From the NCBI RefSeq assembly GCF_902506495.1, contig NZ_LR733264.1, positions 2,035,303-2,099,302 of the forward strand: 64,000 nt of DNA, written 5' to 3'. Shown here piece after piece: positions 17,416 through 25,817 of this stretch (within the stretch, counting starts at the first letter, position 1; each line of letters starts with the position of its first letter). The notes beneath the pieces are model-generated. The model was not told the origin of the DNA and did not search any database. It saw nothing but the letters and a program-made list of their open reading frames with translations. Made by a program: the position numbers and the translations under genes. Origin of the DNA: Pseudomonas sp. 8O (lineage in GTDB: Bacteria; Pseudomonadota; Gammaproteobacteria; Pseudomonadales; Pseudomonadaceae).

Positions 17416-18075
17416 ATGACCGATCTTTTCCCCCTGCTGCTGCAAGGCGCCTGGGTCACCGTGCAAGTCACCTTCTGGGGCTCGCTGCTGGCCATCGTCT
17501 CGGCAGTCATCGCCGCCCTCGGCCGGCTGTCGCCGATTGGCCCGCTGCGCTGGCTGGCCATCACCTATATCGAAATCTTTCGCGGCACCTCGCTGCTGGT
17601 GCAGCTGTTCTGGCTGTACTTCGTGCTGCCGATGCCGCCATTCAACGTCGAGATGAGCGCCTTCACCGTGGCCATCGTCGGCCTTGGCCTGCACATCGGC
17701 GCCTATGGCGCGGAAGTGATGCGCGGTGCCATCCGCTCGGTGGCCAAGGGTCAGTACGAGGCCTGCACCGCGCTGAACATGCACCCGTCCAAACGCTTCC
17801 TGCGCATCATCCTACCGCAGGCGCTGCTGGCAGCGATTCCGCCAGGTACCAATCTGCTGATCGAACTGCTGAAGAACACCTCGCTGGTGTCGCTGATCAC
17901 CCTGTCTGACCTGGCCTTCCGCGCCCGTCAGTTGGACCAGGCGACCTTCATGACCCTGGAGATCTTCGCCCTGGCCCTGGTGCTGTATTTCTTCATGGCC
18001 CAGGTGATCAACCTCGGCATGCGCCTGCTGGAAAAACGCCTGAGCCGTGGCCGGATGCGCGGAGGCCTGCAATGA
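17416..18075 (+). CDS. ehuC: Ectoine ABC transporter permease EhuC
   Basis: 219-residue inner-membrane permease of the His/Glu/Gln family with about five hydrophobic segments. The cytoplasmic EAA loop reads EACTALNMHPSKRFLRIILPQAL and docks on the ATPase EhuA. 64 bases after ehuB, with a four-base overlap (ATGA) into ehuD; the two permeases form a heterodimer. Confidence 0.92.
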   Translation: MTDLFPLLLQGAWVTVQVTFWGSLLAIVSAVIAALGRLSPIGPLRWLAITYIEIFRGTSLLVQLFWLYFVLPMPPFNVEMSAFTVAIVGLGLHIGAYGAEVMRGAIRSVAKGQYEACTALNMHPSKRFLRIILPQALLAAIPPGTNLLIELLKNTSLVSLITLSDLAFRARQLDQATFMTLEIFALALVLYFFMAQVINLGMRLLEKRLSRGRMRGGLQ

Positions 18076-18734
18076 ATTTCTTCGACTGGGACTTCGCCCT
18101 GAGTATCCTTCCAGATCTGCTCAAGGCATCGCTCAATACCCTGCTGATCACCTTCGCCGGCTTCGCCATCGCCATCGTCCTCGGCCTGCTGCTGGCCATC
18201 GCCCGACGCAGCCGGCACCTGTGGCTGTCCTGGCCGGTGGCCGGGCTGATCGAATTCATCCGCAGCACACCGCTGCTGATCCAGGTGTATTTCCTGTTCT
18301 ACGTGTTCCCGAACTACGGGCTGAACCTGACCGCACTGCAGGCGGGCATCCTCGGCATCGCCCTGCACTACGCCTGCTACACCGCCGAGGTGTACCGCGC
18401 CGGTCTCGACGCGGTGCCGCGTGGCCAGTGGGAGGCGGTGACGGCATTGAACATGTCGCCGCTGTCGGCGTATCGGCAGATCATCCTGCCGCAGGCACTG
18501 CGGCCGATCCTGCCGGCGCTGGGCAACTACCTGGTGGCCATGCTCAAGGACACCCCGGTGCTGTCGGCGATCACCGTGGTGGAAATCATGCAGCAAGCCA
18601 AGAACATTGGCTCGGAGAGCTTCCGCTACCTCGAGCCCATCACCATGGTCGGCATCTTCTTCCTGCTGCTCAGTCTGGCCTTGGCCTGGTGCGTGCGGCG
18701 CGTGGAAGATCGGCTGGAGGTCACTGCCCGATGA
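18072..18734 (+). CDS. ehuD: Ectoine ABC transporter permease EhuD
   Basis: 220-residue permease of the same family as EhuC, about five membrane segments, EAA loop WEAVTALNMSPLSAYRQIILP. Starts inside the ehuC stop. It ends where an in-frame ATG for the ATPase gene (18731) overlaps, but the ATPase more likely starts at 18776. Confidence 0.92.
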   Translation: MNFFDWDFALSILPDLLKASLNTLLITFAGFAIAIVLGLLLAIARRSRHLWLSWPVAGLIEFIRSTPLLIQVYFLFYVFPNYGLNLTALQAGILGIALHYACYTAEVYRAGLDAVPRGQWEAVTALNMSPLSAYRQIILPQALRPILPALGNYLVAMLKDTPVLSAITVVEIMQQAKNIGSESFRYLEPITMVGIFFLLLSLALAWCVRRVEDRLEVTAR

Positions 18735-18775
18735 CTGCTTTTCTCAACTCTACAGACGCCGCAGGGAGTTTTTCC

Positions 18776-19555
18776 ATGCCCCAGCCCATCGTCCGCTTCA
18801 CCGACGTGACCAAGCGTTACGGCAACCTCACCGTGCTCAACAAGCTCAACCTGGACGTCGCCCCCGGCGAGAAGGTGGCGATCATCGGCCCCAGCGGCTC
18901 GGGCAAGTCGACCTTGCTGCGCGCGCTGATGACACTGGAGAGCATCGACGAAGGCGTGATTTGCGTCGACGACGAGCCGCTGACCCACATGCCGGCGCGC
19001 GATGGCCGCCTGGTGCCGGCCAGCGCCAGTCACCAGCGCAAGGTGCGCGGCAAGATCGGCATGGTGTTCCAGAGTTTCAACCTGTTCCCGCACATGTGCG
19101 CGCTGCAGAACGTGATCGAGGCGCCAATGCAGGTGCTCGGCATGGGCAGGAAGGAAGCCACCGAACGCGCCGAGGATCTGCTGGCGATGGTCGGCCTGGG
19201 CGAGAAGCTGCGCCATTTTCCGTCGCAGCTGTCGGGTGGTCAGCAACAGCGCGTGGCCATCGCCCGTGCGCTGGCGATGCGGCCCAAAGTGATGCTGTTC
19301 GACGAGGTGACCTCGGCGCTCGACCCGGAGCTGTGCGGCGAGGTGCTCAACGTCATCCGCCGCCTCGGCAGCGAGCACAACCTGACCATGCTGATGGTCA
19401 CCCACCAGATGGGCTTCGCCCGCGAGTTCGCCGACCGTGTGTGCTTCTTCCATCAGGGCTGCATCCATGAACAGGGCACGCCGGATCAGCTGTTCGGCAA
19501 CCCGCAGCAGGAGCGCACCAAGGCGTTTCTGAGTGCAGTCAACGAGGCGAACTGA
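18776..19555 (+). CDS. ehuA: Ectoine ABC transporter ATPase EhuA
   Basis: Cytoplasmic ATPase of 259 residues, GlnQ/HisP type. Walker A GPSGSGKST, signature LSGGQQQRVAIARA, Walker B VMLFDEVTSALD and the H-loop VTHQMGFARE are all present. The ATG at 18776 (MPQPIVRFTDVTKRYG) is preferred because AGGGAG lies seven bases upstream; the earlier ATG at 18731 would add 15 atypical residues but would couple to ehuD by overlap. Last gene of the importer operon; a REP cluster follows. Confidence 0.93.
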   Translation: MPQPIVRFTDVTKRYGNLTVLNKLNLDVAPGEKVAIIGPSGSGKSTLLRALMTLESIDEGVICVDDEPLTHMPARDGRLVPASASHQRKVRGKIGMVFQSFNLFPHMCALQNVIEAPMQVLGMGRKEATERAEDLLAMVGLGEKLRHFPSQLSGGQQQRVAIARALAMRPKVMLFDEVTSALDPELCGEVLNVIRRLGSEHNLTMLMVTHQMGFAREFADRVCFFHQGCIHEQGTPDQLFGNPQQERTKAFLSAVNEAN

Positions 19556-19709
19556 GACCCGAGCCCGGGCCTGTGGGAGGCGCTTCAGCGGCGACAGGGG
19601 CAGAGCTGCAGGGCATCGCGGCTGAAGCCCCTCCCACGACAATGCTCCCTGCCGTTTCCGTAGGAGCGGATTCATCCGCGAAAAATCGCGGTTAAAGCCG
19701 CTCCCACAG
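19556..19709. repeat. REP cluster downstream of ehuA
   Basis: Two imperfect hairpins: GTGGGAGGCGCTTCAGCGGCGA (19573-) with its partner ending at 19637, and GTAGGAGCGGATTCATCCGCG...GCTCCCAC (about 19660-19710). They probably end or protect the ehu transcript. Confidence 0.75.
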
Positions 19710-19871
19710 GAGTGTGGCCCCTGGGGTCCCGCTGCATCAGCCGCGACAGGTCGGCAGCGCTCTGTTCCGGGCCCTTGTGCTGCCAGTAGTAACGCAGGGT
19801 GTCGATGCCCACCAGCGGATGACTGGCAGCGGCCATATGCTTGGCCGAACGTCCAGGCTGGCTGACGCCGT
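19710..19871 (-). pseudogene. Frameshifted remnant resembling VirJ/AcvB-family hydrolase
   Basis: On the minus strand a coherent peptide, MAAASHPLVGIDT, continues as LRYYWQHKGPEQSAADLSRL only after removing two bases in the run GTGTGT (19799-19804). The joined peptide resembles the N-terminal part of VirJ/AcvB alpha/beta hydrolases (VVGxDSLRYFWxxxTPEQxAADLxR as I remember it). Nothing corresponding to the rest of such a protein follows; the REP cluster begins instead. It therefore looks like a small decayed fragment left by a deletion. Confidence 0.45.
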
Positions 19872-20138
19872 TCAGGCCTCGCCGAGAAAGCGCAGGCCAG
19901 CCCCTTCGGGATCCACGCGCATCACTTCCATCTTCAATATCGGGGCGGGGAAAGGCAGATCCTGCACCTGGCCGATCACTTCGGTGCCGACCGACAGGCT
20001 GGCCATGTCCGGGTGCTTCACGTAGACGCCGCTATCGGACAGGTCACGAGTCTGCGCCACCAGCTCACCAAAACTGGGGTGGCTGATCTTGATCCGGCAC
20101 TTCATCGGGGTACGCACCTGCTGGCGCTGGTTCGGCAT
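19872..20138 (-). CDS. PilZ-domain c-di-GMP-binding protein
   Basis: 88-residue single-domain PilZ protein. Both ligand motifs are kept: RxxxR (RQQVR, residues 5-9) and DxSxxG (DLSDSG), so it should bind cyclic di-GMP. Cytosolic, no output domain, so it probably acts by binding a partner. It matches in size and place the PilZ gene next to the PA0011-type acyltransferase near the origin in P. aeruginosa; here the two are separated by the seven-gene biosynthetic operon. Confidence 0.93.
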   Translation of the reverse strand: MPNQRQQVRTPMKCRIKISHPSFGELVAQTRDLSDSGVYVKHPDMASLSVGTEVIGQVQDLPFPAPILKMEVMRVDPEGAGLRFLGEA

Positions 20139-20229
20139 GGAGGCTCCGGGGGTAGGCGGACGATGCAGCCTTTAATAACGCAAAACCGAAGCAATTCCCA
20201 ACGCTCGACAGAAAAAAGGCGGCGGCAGG

Positions 20230-20307
20230 TTACCAAAATCCTTCTGGGGCACGCGGCGGTGATGACAGTTTCGTCTCCTGGGCGCACATACGGAAGTAAT
20301 CGACCAT
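20230..20307 (-). CDS. Possible 25-residue peptide with strong ribosome binding site
   Basis: ATG at 20307 is preceded by AAGGAGGTG six bases upstream, the best Shine-Dalgarno in this region. The peptide is MVDYFRMCAQETKLSSPPRA plus five residues, ending in TAA. It is tandem with and upstream of the PilZ gene. It could be a leader peptide, a small protein, or the kept 5' end of a lost gene. No function can be assigned. Confidence 0.4.
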   Translation of the reverse strand: MVDYFRMCAQETKLSSPPRAPEGFW

Positions 20308-20392
20308 CGACACCTCCTTGACCGATAGGGATAAGCGCCGTCGAGACCTCCGCAAAAGGGCGTCCTGGCGCACGAAAATATACGACTGAACA

Positions 20393-20407
20393 GCCTACGC
20401 AGTAGGC
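20393..20407. promoter_or_regulatory. Small inverted repeat upstream of KAS-III operon
   Basis: GCCTAC and GTAGGC separated by three bases, about 60 bases upstream of the first gene of the biosynthetic operon; an operator-like position. No recognised regulator site. Confidence 0.3.
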
Positions 20408-20467
20408 GTAAACGCCTTGCTGGTTCATCATGCGGGCTGTTCCCGATGCCTGAACAATGGATTGTGC

Positions 20468-21487
20468 ATGCCGATCAACTCTTTACCTCTGCGTACCCTG
20501 TCACTTCTCGGTAGCGGCCATGCCCTGCCAAAGCGGCGCCTGACGAGCGCCGAAATCGACCATTCGCTCGGTCTGCCCGATGGCAGCGTCGAGCGCCTCA
20601 GTGGCGTACGCAGCCGCGCGGTTGCCGCTGCCGACGACACTGCCGCCAGCCTTGCCACACAGGCCGCGCACAAGGCTCTTCACGCTGCCGGTCTGACGGC
20701 AGACCAGCTCGACTGCGTGATCGCCGCCAGCGGCACCATGGACCAGGGTATGCCGTGTAATGCCGCGCTGGTTCACCGCGAGCTAGGCCTTGGCGCGAGC
20801 GGCATCCCGGCCTTCGATATCAACGCCAGTTGCCTCGGTTTCATCGTCGCCCTCGATCAGCTGTCCTGGTCACTGGTTGCTGGTCGCTACCGCCGAGTGC
20901 TGCTGGTCTGTGCCGACATTGCCTCCTGCGGGCTCGACTGGCAGCAGTTGCACAGTGCTGCGATCTTTGGCGACGGCGCGGCGGCGGTGGTTCTCGGGCG
21001 CGACGGCGAAGGGCTGCGCCTGAACATCCTCGCTGCGCAGCTACGCACCTATTCCGAAGGCGCCGAGCTCTGCCAGATTGCGGCAGGCGGCTCACGTCAC
21101 CACCCCTCGCGCGGCGACGAGCATTTCGCCGCCCTGAGTCGTTTCACCATGCAGGGCAAAGCGGTTTTCCGCCTGGCCTCGACCCATCTGCCGGGGTTTG
21201 TGCAGTCTCTGCTCGACGAAGCGCGATTGCAGCGGACCCAGATCGACCGAGTGATTCCGCACCAGGCCAGCCATCTGGCGATGCAACACCTGCGCAGGCG
21301 GCTGGGATTCTCTGCCGAGCAGGTGATCGACATCTTTGCCGACTACGGCAATCAGGTCGCCGCATCGCTGCCGACCGCCCTCGATATAGGCGTGCGCGAC
21401 GGGCGTATCCGCGCCGGTCAGCGCGTGCTGCTGCTCGGCACAGGGGCCGGGCTTTCGCTCGGTGGCATGCTGCTGGAGCTGGAATGA
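20468..21487 (+). CDS. 3-oxoacyl-ACP synthase III-like condensing enzyme
   Basis: 339-residue thiolase-fold enzyme of the FabH/OleA group. The catalytic triad is intact: Cys122 in DINASCLGF, His265 in VIPHQAS, and Asn295 in DYGNQVAAS. It should load an acyl-thioester on the cysteine and condense it with a second acyl-CoA or malonyl-ACP. It is not the housekeeping FabH in context: no fab or acp gene is near. Start ATG 20468 (MPINSLPLRTLS); an ATG at 20417 is in frame but adds a cysteine-rich leader without RBS. Overlaps the reductase gene by ATGA and opens the seven-gene operon. Confidence 0.9.
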   Translation: MPINSLPLRTLSLLGSGHALPKRRLTSAEIDHSLGLPDGSVERLSGVRSRAVAAADDTAASLATQAAHKALHAAGLTADQLDCVIAASGTMDQGMPCNAALVHRELGLGASGIPAFDINASCLGFIVALDQLSWSLVAGRYRRVLLVCADIASCGLDWQQLHSAAIFGDGAAAVVLGRDGEGLRLNILAAQLRTYSEGAELCQIAAGGSRHHPSRGDEHFAALSRFTMQGKAVFRLASTHLPGFVQSLLDEARLQRTQIDRVIPHQASHLAMQHLRRRLGFSAEQVIDIFADYGNQVAASLPTALDIGVRDGRIRAGQRVLLLGTGAGLSLGGMLLELE

Positions 21488-22482
21488 AGATTCTGCTCAC
21501 CGGAGGCACCGGCTTCGTCGGTCGGCATATCGCCTGGCGCCTGGCCGCAGAGGGTTGCGAGGTGGTATTCAGCGGTCGCAACCGTGACGCCGCTGACGAA
21601 GTACTGCGCCACGCTCGCGCAGCGATGCGCTTTCTACCCATAGAACACGGCACTCCACAGGCACGTGCAGCGCTGGCAGAGGCGGCCCGGGGCGCCGATG
21701 CTCTGGTGCATTGCGCGGCACTATCGGCGCCCTGGGGCAGCGCCGAGGCATTTCAGCGCGCCAACGTCGCCTCTACCGAAGAGGTCATCAATGCCTGTCG
21801 CACGCAAGGCGTCGCGCGCCTGGTGCATCTGTCGACACCGAGTCTGTACTTCGACTTCCAGGATCGACTCGGTGTGCGCGAGAGCGATCCATTACCGCCC
21901 CCCGTGAACCACTATGCGCAAACCAAGGGCATGGCCGAAGCGCTGTTGCGTGAAGCCGATGTCGCGCCAACCGTGGTGTTGCGCCCGCGCGCCGTGTTCG
22001 GCCCGTGGGACGCCACACTGATGCCGCGCATGCTGCGCGTGATGCGCCGTGGGGCGATTCCACTGATGCGCGGTGGGCGTGCCGAACTCGATCTGACTTA
22101 CATCGACAACCTGGTCGATGCCGCCTGGCTCAGCCTGACCCGTCCGCTACCAGGCCGCTACAACCTGTACAACGTCAGCAATGCCGAACCTATCCGTCTC
22201 GACCATCTGCTGGAACGCGTCGCCACGGCCTTCGCACTGCCGCTACGCACGCGCCGACTGCCCTGGCCGCTGGTTTCCGCCGTCGCCCGGCTGCTCGAAA
22301 CCGACGCGCATTGGCGCAGCGGCGAGGAGCCACTGCTGACCCGCTACAGCGCCGGCGTACTCGCCTTCAGCCAGACCCTGGATACCTCGGCGATTCGCCA
22401 CGAGCTTGGCTGGCAGCCAAAGATCAACCTCGAAGAAGGCATTCGTCGCCACGCTGCCTGGTGGCTGGAGCAGGGTAGATGA
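21484..22482 (+). CDS. NAD(P)-dependent epimerase/3beta-HSD-like reductase
   Basis: 332-residue extended short-chain dehydrogenase. The Rossmann motif GGTGFVG is at residues 7-13, and the catalytic Ser117, Tyr144 and Lys148 (HLSTPS, NHYAQTK) are present. The group includes 3beta-hydroxysteroid dehydrogenases and OleD, which reduces the beta-keto acid made by OleA; reduction of the product of the upstream KAS-III enzyme is therefore a reasonable inference. Overlaps both neighbours by four bases. Confidence 0.9.
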   Translation: MKILLTGGTGFVGRHIAWRLAAEGCEVVFSGRNRDAADEVLRHARAAMRFLPIEHGTPQARAALAEAARGADALVHCAALSAPWGSAEAFQRANVASTEEVINACRTQGVARLVHLSTPSLYFDFQDRLGVRESDPLPPPVNHYAQTKGMAEALLREADVAPTVVLRPRAVFGPWDATLMPRMLRVMRRGAIPLMRGGRAELDLTYIDNLVDAAWLSLTRPLPGRYNLYNVSNAEPIRLDHLLERVATAFALPLRTRRLPWPLVSAVARLLETDAHWRSGEEPLLTRYSAGVLAFSQTLDTSAIRHELGWQPKINLEEGIRRHAAWWLEQGR

Positions 22483-23333
22483 GCGCATCGGTCGAAGTCG
22501 CCTGGCTACGGGTCGGCAGTTGCCGCCACCTGGCGTGCATGGCTGCCCGCGGTGCAGGGCTGCGGCAGGTCGACTTCCCGTCGTACTGCGCCTTGCTGCG
22601 CCACCCAACGCGCGGCTGGATGCTTTACGACACCGGTTATGCGCCGCATTTTCTCAAGGCCACCGCCACTTTTCCCGAGCGCCTCTACGGTAGCCTGCTG
22701 CCAGTGAATCTCCCTGCCGAAGAGTGCCTGTCGGCGCAGCTCGCCAGGCGCGGTATTCGTTATGAGGAGATCACCACAGTGATCGTCTCGCACTATCACG
22801 GCGACCACGTTGCCGGCTTGCGCGACTTTCCGCAGGCGCGCTTCATTGCCCTGCGCGCCGAGAGCGAGCATGTGCTGGCGCTGCGTGGCAAGCGCTGGCG
22901 GGCAACGCTGCAGGGGCGCCTGCCGGATCTGCTACCGGATGATTTCCCGACACGCCTGGAGCACGCCGACGATTACCCACAGCGGCCGCTGCCAGCGTGG
23001 ATGGCACCGTTCAGGGACGGTTTCGACCTGTTCGGCGATGGCAGCCTGCTCGGCGTCGTACTCCCTGGACACAGCCACGGCCAGCTCGGCCTGTGCATCC
23101 CCGATGCCAGTGGCCGGCCGCTGCTGCTGGTGGCGGACGCCTGTTATTCGCTGCCGGCCTGCCGCGAGGGTCGCCTGCCACCCACAGCAACGCAGTGGTT
23201 CAGCAACAGCGCTGTACGCAGCTATCGCCAGACCTTCGCCGGCGTAGGCGAACTGGCCCGGCGCGAACCCTCGCTGCTGATCCTGCCGTCGCACTGCGAA
23301 GTGGCCGCAGAGGCATTCCATGCGCGACCTTGA
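22479..23333 (+). CDS. Metallo-beta-lactamase-fold hydrolase
   Basis: 284-residue MBL-fold protein, AHL-lactonase/thioesterase-like in length. Metal motif SHYHGDH (His105, His107, Asp109, His110), then GHSHGQLG and VADACYS supplying the next histidine and aspartate, and a C-terminal LPSHCE. It may cleave an ester, lactone or thioester intermediate. No signal peptide, so cytosolic. Coupled to the reductase (ATGA) and overlapping the adenylating enzyme by 14 bases. Confidence 0.88.
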   Translation: MSASVEVAWLRVGSCRHLACMAARGAGLRQVDFPSYCALLRHPTRGWMLYDTGYAPHFLKATATFPERLYGSLLPVNLPAEECLSAQLARRGIRYEEITTVIVSHYHGDHVAGLRDFPQARFIALRAESEHVLALRGKRWRATLQGRLPDLLPDDFPTRLEHADDYPQRPLPAWMAPFRDGFDLFGDGSLLGVVLPGHSHGQLGLCIPDASGRPLLLVADACYSLPACREGRLPPTATQWFSNSAVRSYRQTFAGVGELARREPSLLILPSHCEVAAEAFHARP

Positions 23334-24675
23334 ACGACTGCGCAGCCTGCTGCGCGTTGCCATCAGCTTCATCCACAGTCGTTGGTGGCTGCGCTTCTCC
23401 GACCGGCGCCGCCTGGAAGCCTGGCAAGCGCGTCAGCTGACGCGCTTTCTGCGCGAAACCGCACCACAGGCGCCGCGCCTGAGTGCTTTTCGGGGACAAC
23501 CGCTGGAGCGATGGCCTGGCATGGACAAGGCGCTGCTGATGAGCGAGTTCAGCGCCTGCAACAGCCAGGGCATCGACCTGCAATCCGCTCTGGACGTAGC
23601 GCTGCAAGCTGAGCACTCGCGGGATTTCAGCCCACAGCTGGGCGAGCTGACCGTCGGCCTTTCCAGCGGCACGTCCGGTCATCGCGGCGTCTTTCTGGTC
23701 GGCCGGGAAGAGCGCGAACGCTGGGCCGGAACACTGCTGGCGCGCACCTTGCCGACACGCCTGCTCGGCCATCTGCTGCCGTGGCGACCGCCGCTACGCA
23801 TTGCCTTCTTCCTGCGCGCCAACAGCCGTCTGTACACCACGCTGTCCAGCCGCCGGATCGACTTCGTCTTCCATGATCTGCTGCTGGGCCTGGACGCCGC
23901 GCTGGAAGCGCTCGAACAACAGCAGCCGCATGTACTGGTAGCACCGGCCACGGTACTGCGCGCTCTGGCCGACGCGCATCTGGCCGGGCACCTGCGCATC
24001 GCCCCGGCGCATCTGGTATCGGTCGCCGAAGTCCTCGAAGAAGAGGACGCACAGCGCATCGAGCACGCCTTCGGCCACCGCCCGGCACAGATCTACCAGG
24101 CCAGCGAAGGCTTTCTCGGCTACAGCTGCGAGCGTGGCAACCTGCACCTGAACGAAACCCATCTGCTGATCGAACCCGAGTGGCTGGACCAGGAGCAACG
24201 GCGCTTCCAGCCGCTGATCACCGACTTCTCGCGTACCACCCAGATCATCGTTCGCTATCGCCTCAACGACATTCTGCAACTGGCGTCGGCGCCATGCCCT
24301 TGTGGCCGCGCCGAGCGCACCCTGGCCGCCATCGAGGGCCGCGCCGATGAAATATTCTGGCTGCCGGCGCTGGATGGCAGCGGCCTGCGTCCGCTCTACC
24401 CGGATCTGCTGCGGCGCGCTATCGCTACCGCGCAGACCAACCTGGAGGAATGGCGCCTGTGCCAGGATGGCATGGACTGGCATCTGCAGTTGAAGGCCGT
24501 AGCGCCCGGCAAGGCCGACACAACCTTGCGCCAGGCGTTGGCGACATTTTTTCAACAGCAGCAGGTGCAGCCCGCGACCTTGCACATCACCGACTGGATG
24601 CCGGATGAAGCCGGCGCCAAGCGCCGCCGCCTGCTGCTGCAACGCAGACCAGAGGGAACGCCATGCACGTACTGA
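23320..24675 (+). CDS. F390-synthetase/PaaK-like adenylate-forming enzyme
   Basis: 451-residue ANL-superfamily protein of the coenzyme F390 synthetase-like branch. The P-loop is LSSGTSGHRG (about residues 114-123), the adenine/acyl motif QASEGFLGY (about 260), and the YRLNDIL motif (about 313) followed by CPCGRAERT. Members activate carboxylates as acyl-adenylates; here the acid is unknown. The N-terminus is basic and lacks a signal peptide. It is flanked by the MBL-fold gene and an ATP-grasp gene, both overlapping, so two different ATP-dependent carboxylate-activating enzymes sit side by side. Confidence 0.85.
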   Translation: MRDLERLRSLLRVAISFIHSRWWLRFSDRRRLEAWQARQLTRFLRETAPQAPRLSAFRGQPLERWPGMDKALLMSEFSACNSQGIDLQSALDVALQAEHSRDFSPQLGELTVGLSSGTSGHRGVFLVGREERERWAGTLLARTLPTRLLGHLLPWRPPLRIAFFLRANSRLYTTLSSRRIDFVFHDLLLGLDAALEALEQQQPHVLVAPATVLRALADAHLAGHLRIAPAHLVSVAEVLEEEDAQRIEHAFGHRPAQIYQASEGFLGYSCERGNLHLNETHLLIEPEWLDQEQRRFQPLITDFSRTTQIIVRYRLNDILQLASAPCPCGRAERTLAAIEGRADEIFWLPALDGSGLRPLYPDLLRRAIATAQTNLEEWRLCQDGMDWHLQLKAVAPGKADTTLRQALATFFQQQQVQPATLHITDWMPDEAGAKRRRLLLQRRPEGTPCTY

Positions 24676-25817
24676 TCCTCGGTGCTCGTGCGCCGGCATG
24701 CCTGGAATGGGCACACGCATTCGCCGCCAGCGGCTGGACAGTCAGCGTCGGTGACTCACTGACCTGGCCCCTGGCTCGCTCGAGCCGGGCAGTACACCGC
24801 TTCGTCCGCCTGCCGGAGCCACGTAGCAACCCGCAAGCCTGGGTCGACGCACTGGCCGAGCGCATACGCCAGGACGCTATCGACCTTCTCCTGCCGACCT
24901 GCGAGGAGGTCTTCTACCTGGCCCATGGCTTGCCACAACTGACACCGCTGTGCCGGGTGCTGACCAGCGATTTCGAGCTGCTGCACCGCCTGCATCACAA
25001 GGGCCGCTTCGCCGAGATGACCCGCGGCTGGCAAGTTGCAGCGCCCGAGACACGCCTGCTGCAACGCCACGAAGACTGCCTCGCCCTGGCCACAGAGAGC
25101 CGCGACTGGGTGTTCAAACCGGCCTATTCGCGCTTCGCCTCGCGCACCCTGATCCGTCCCGACCAGAGTGCCGTTCGCACACTGCGTCCGACTCCAGACC
25201 AACCCTGGGTAGCCCAGCGCTTCATCGCCGGCGACGAACACTGCAGCTTCAGCCTGCTGGTCAACGGGCAGTTACGCGCACATGCCTGCTACCGTCCGCT
25301 GTATCGCGTCGGACGTGGCTCCGGGATCTACTTCCAGCCTGCACAACCTGCTGCCGTGCGGACCTTCGTCGAGGCCTTCGGTCAGGCCACCGGCTATAAC
25401 GGCCAGGTCGGCTTCGACTTCATCGCTGATGCCGAGGGAGTCTTTCACGTCCTTGAATGCAACCCACGCGCTACCAGCGGTATCCATTTGTTCGACGACC
25501 AGCCCACGGCGCTGGTGAACACCCTGAGTACAGCCGGTGAGCCGCTTCTGCCCAGCCCGACCCCACGCATGGTGGCGCTCGCGATGCTGCTGATCGGCGC
25601 GCCACGCCATCTCGCCAGCCGTACCTTCTGGAGCGACTATCGCGCGGCGCGCGACGTGATCCAGCGTGACGGCGACCTCGGCCCGCTGGCAGCCCAGTTG
25701 CTCGGCGTTGGCGAGATCGCCATGCGCGCGCTGATGCGCCGGCGCAGCCTGCTGGCAGCCTCGACTGCGGATATCGAGTGGGACGGTCAATCGCTCGCAG
25801 GAACACCAGGATCATGA
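24663..25817 (+). CDS. ATP-grasp carboxylate-amine ligase-like protein
   Basis: 384-residue ATP-grasp enzyme. It begins with a pre-ATP-grasp Rossmann-like domain (MHVLILGARAPACLEWAHAF), then the ATP-binding lysine segment WVFKPAYSRFAS, the adenine strand WVAQRFIAGDEHC, and the metal-binding end VFHVLECNPRATSGIHLF with Glu and Asn. The family joins a carboxylate (via acyl-phosphate) to an amine or thiol. Substrates unknown; coupling with the adenylating enzyme and a GNAT-like protein suggests amide formation. Confidence 0.87.
   Translation: MHVLILGARAPACLEWAHAFAASGWTVSVGDSLTWPLARSSRAVHRFVRLPEPRSNPQAWVDALAERIRQDAIDLLLPTCEEVFYLAHGLPQLTPLCRVLTSDFELLHRLHHKGRFAEMTRGWQVAAPETRLLQRHEDCLALATESRDWVFKPAYSRFASRTLIRPDQSAVRTLRPTPDQPWVAQRFIAGDEHCSFSLLVNGQLRAHACYRPLYRVGRGSGIYFQPAQPAAVRTFVEAFGQATGYNGQVGFDFIADAEGVFHVLECNPRATSGIHLFDDQPTALVNTLSTAGEPLLPSPTPRMVALAMLLIGAPRHLASRTFWSDYRAARDVIQRDGDLGPLAAQLLGVGEIAMRALMRRRSLLAASTADIEWDGQSLAGTPGS

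Larger units (their letters stand above)
20139..20467. other. Divergent intergenic region between pilZ-type gene and KAS-III operon
   Basis: 329 bases. It holds a 25-codon open frame with a strong ribosome site (20230-20307, minus), a small inverted repeat (20393-20407) and an AT-rich patch (about 20171-20215). The promoter of the biosynthetic operon must lie here, but no clear -35/-10 pair was found. Confidence 0.6.

Noticed and set aside
20102..20431. 109-codon minus-strand open frame overlapping the PilZ gene start
   Set aside because: It overlaps the PilZ gene, lacks RBS and its composition is not protein-like; the short frame with a strong RBS inside it (20230-20307) was kept instead.
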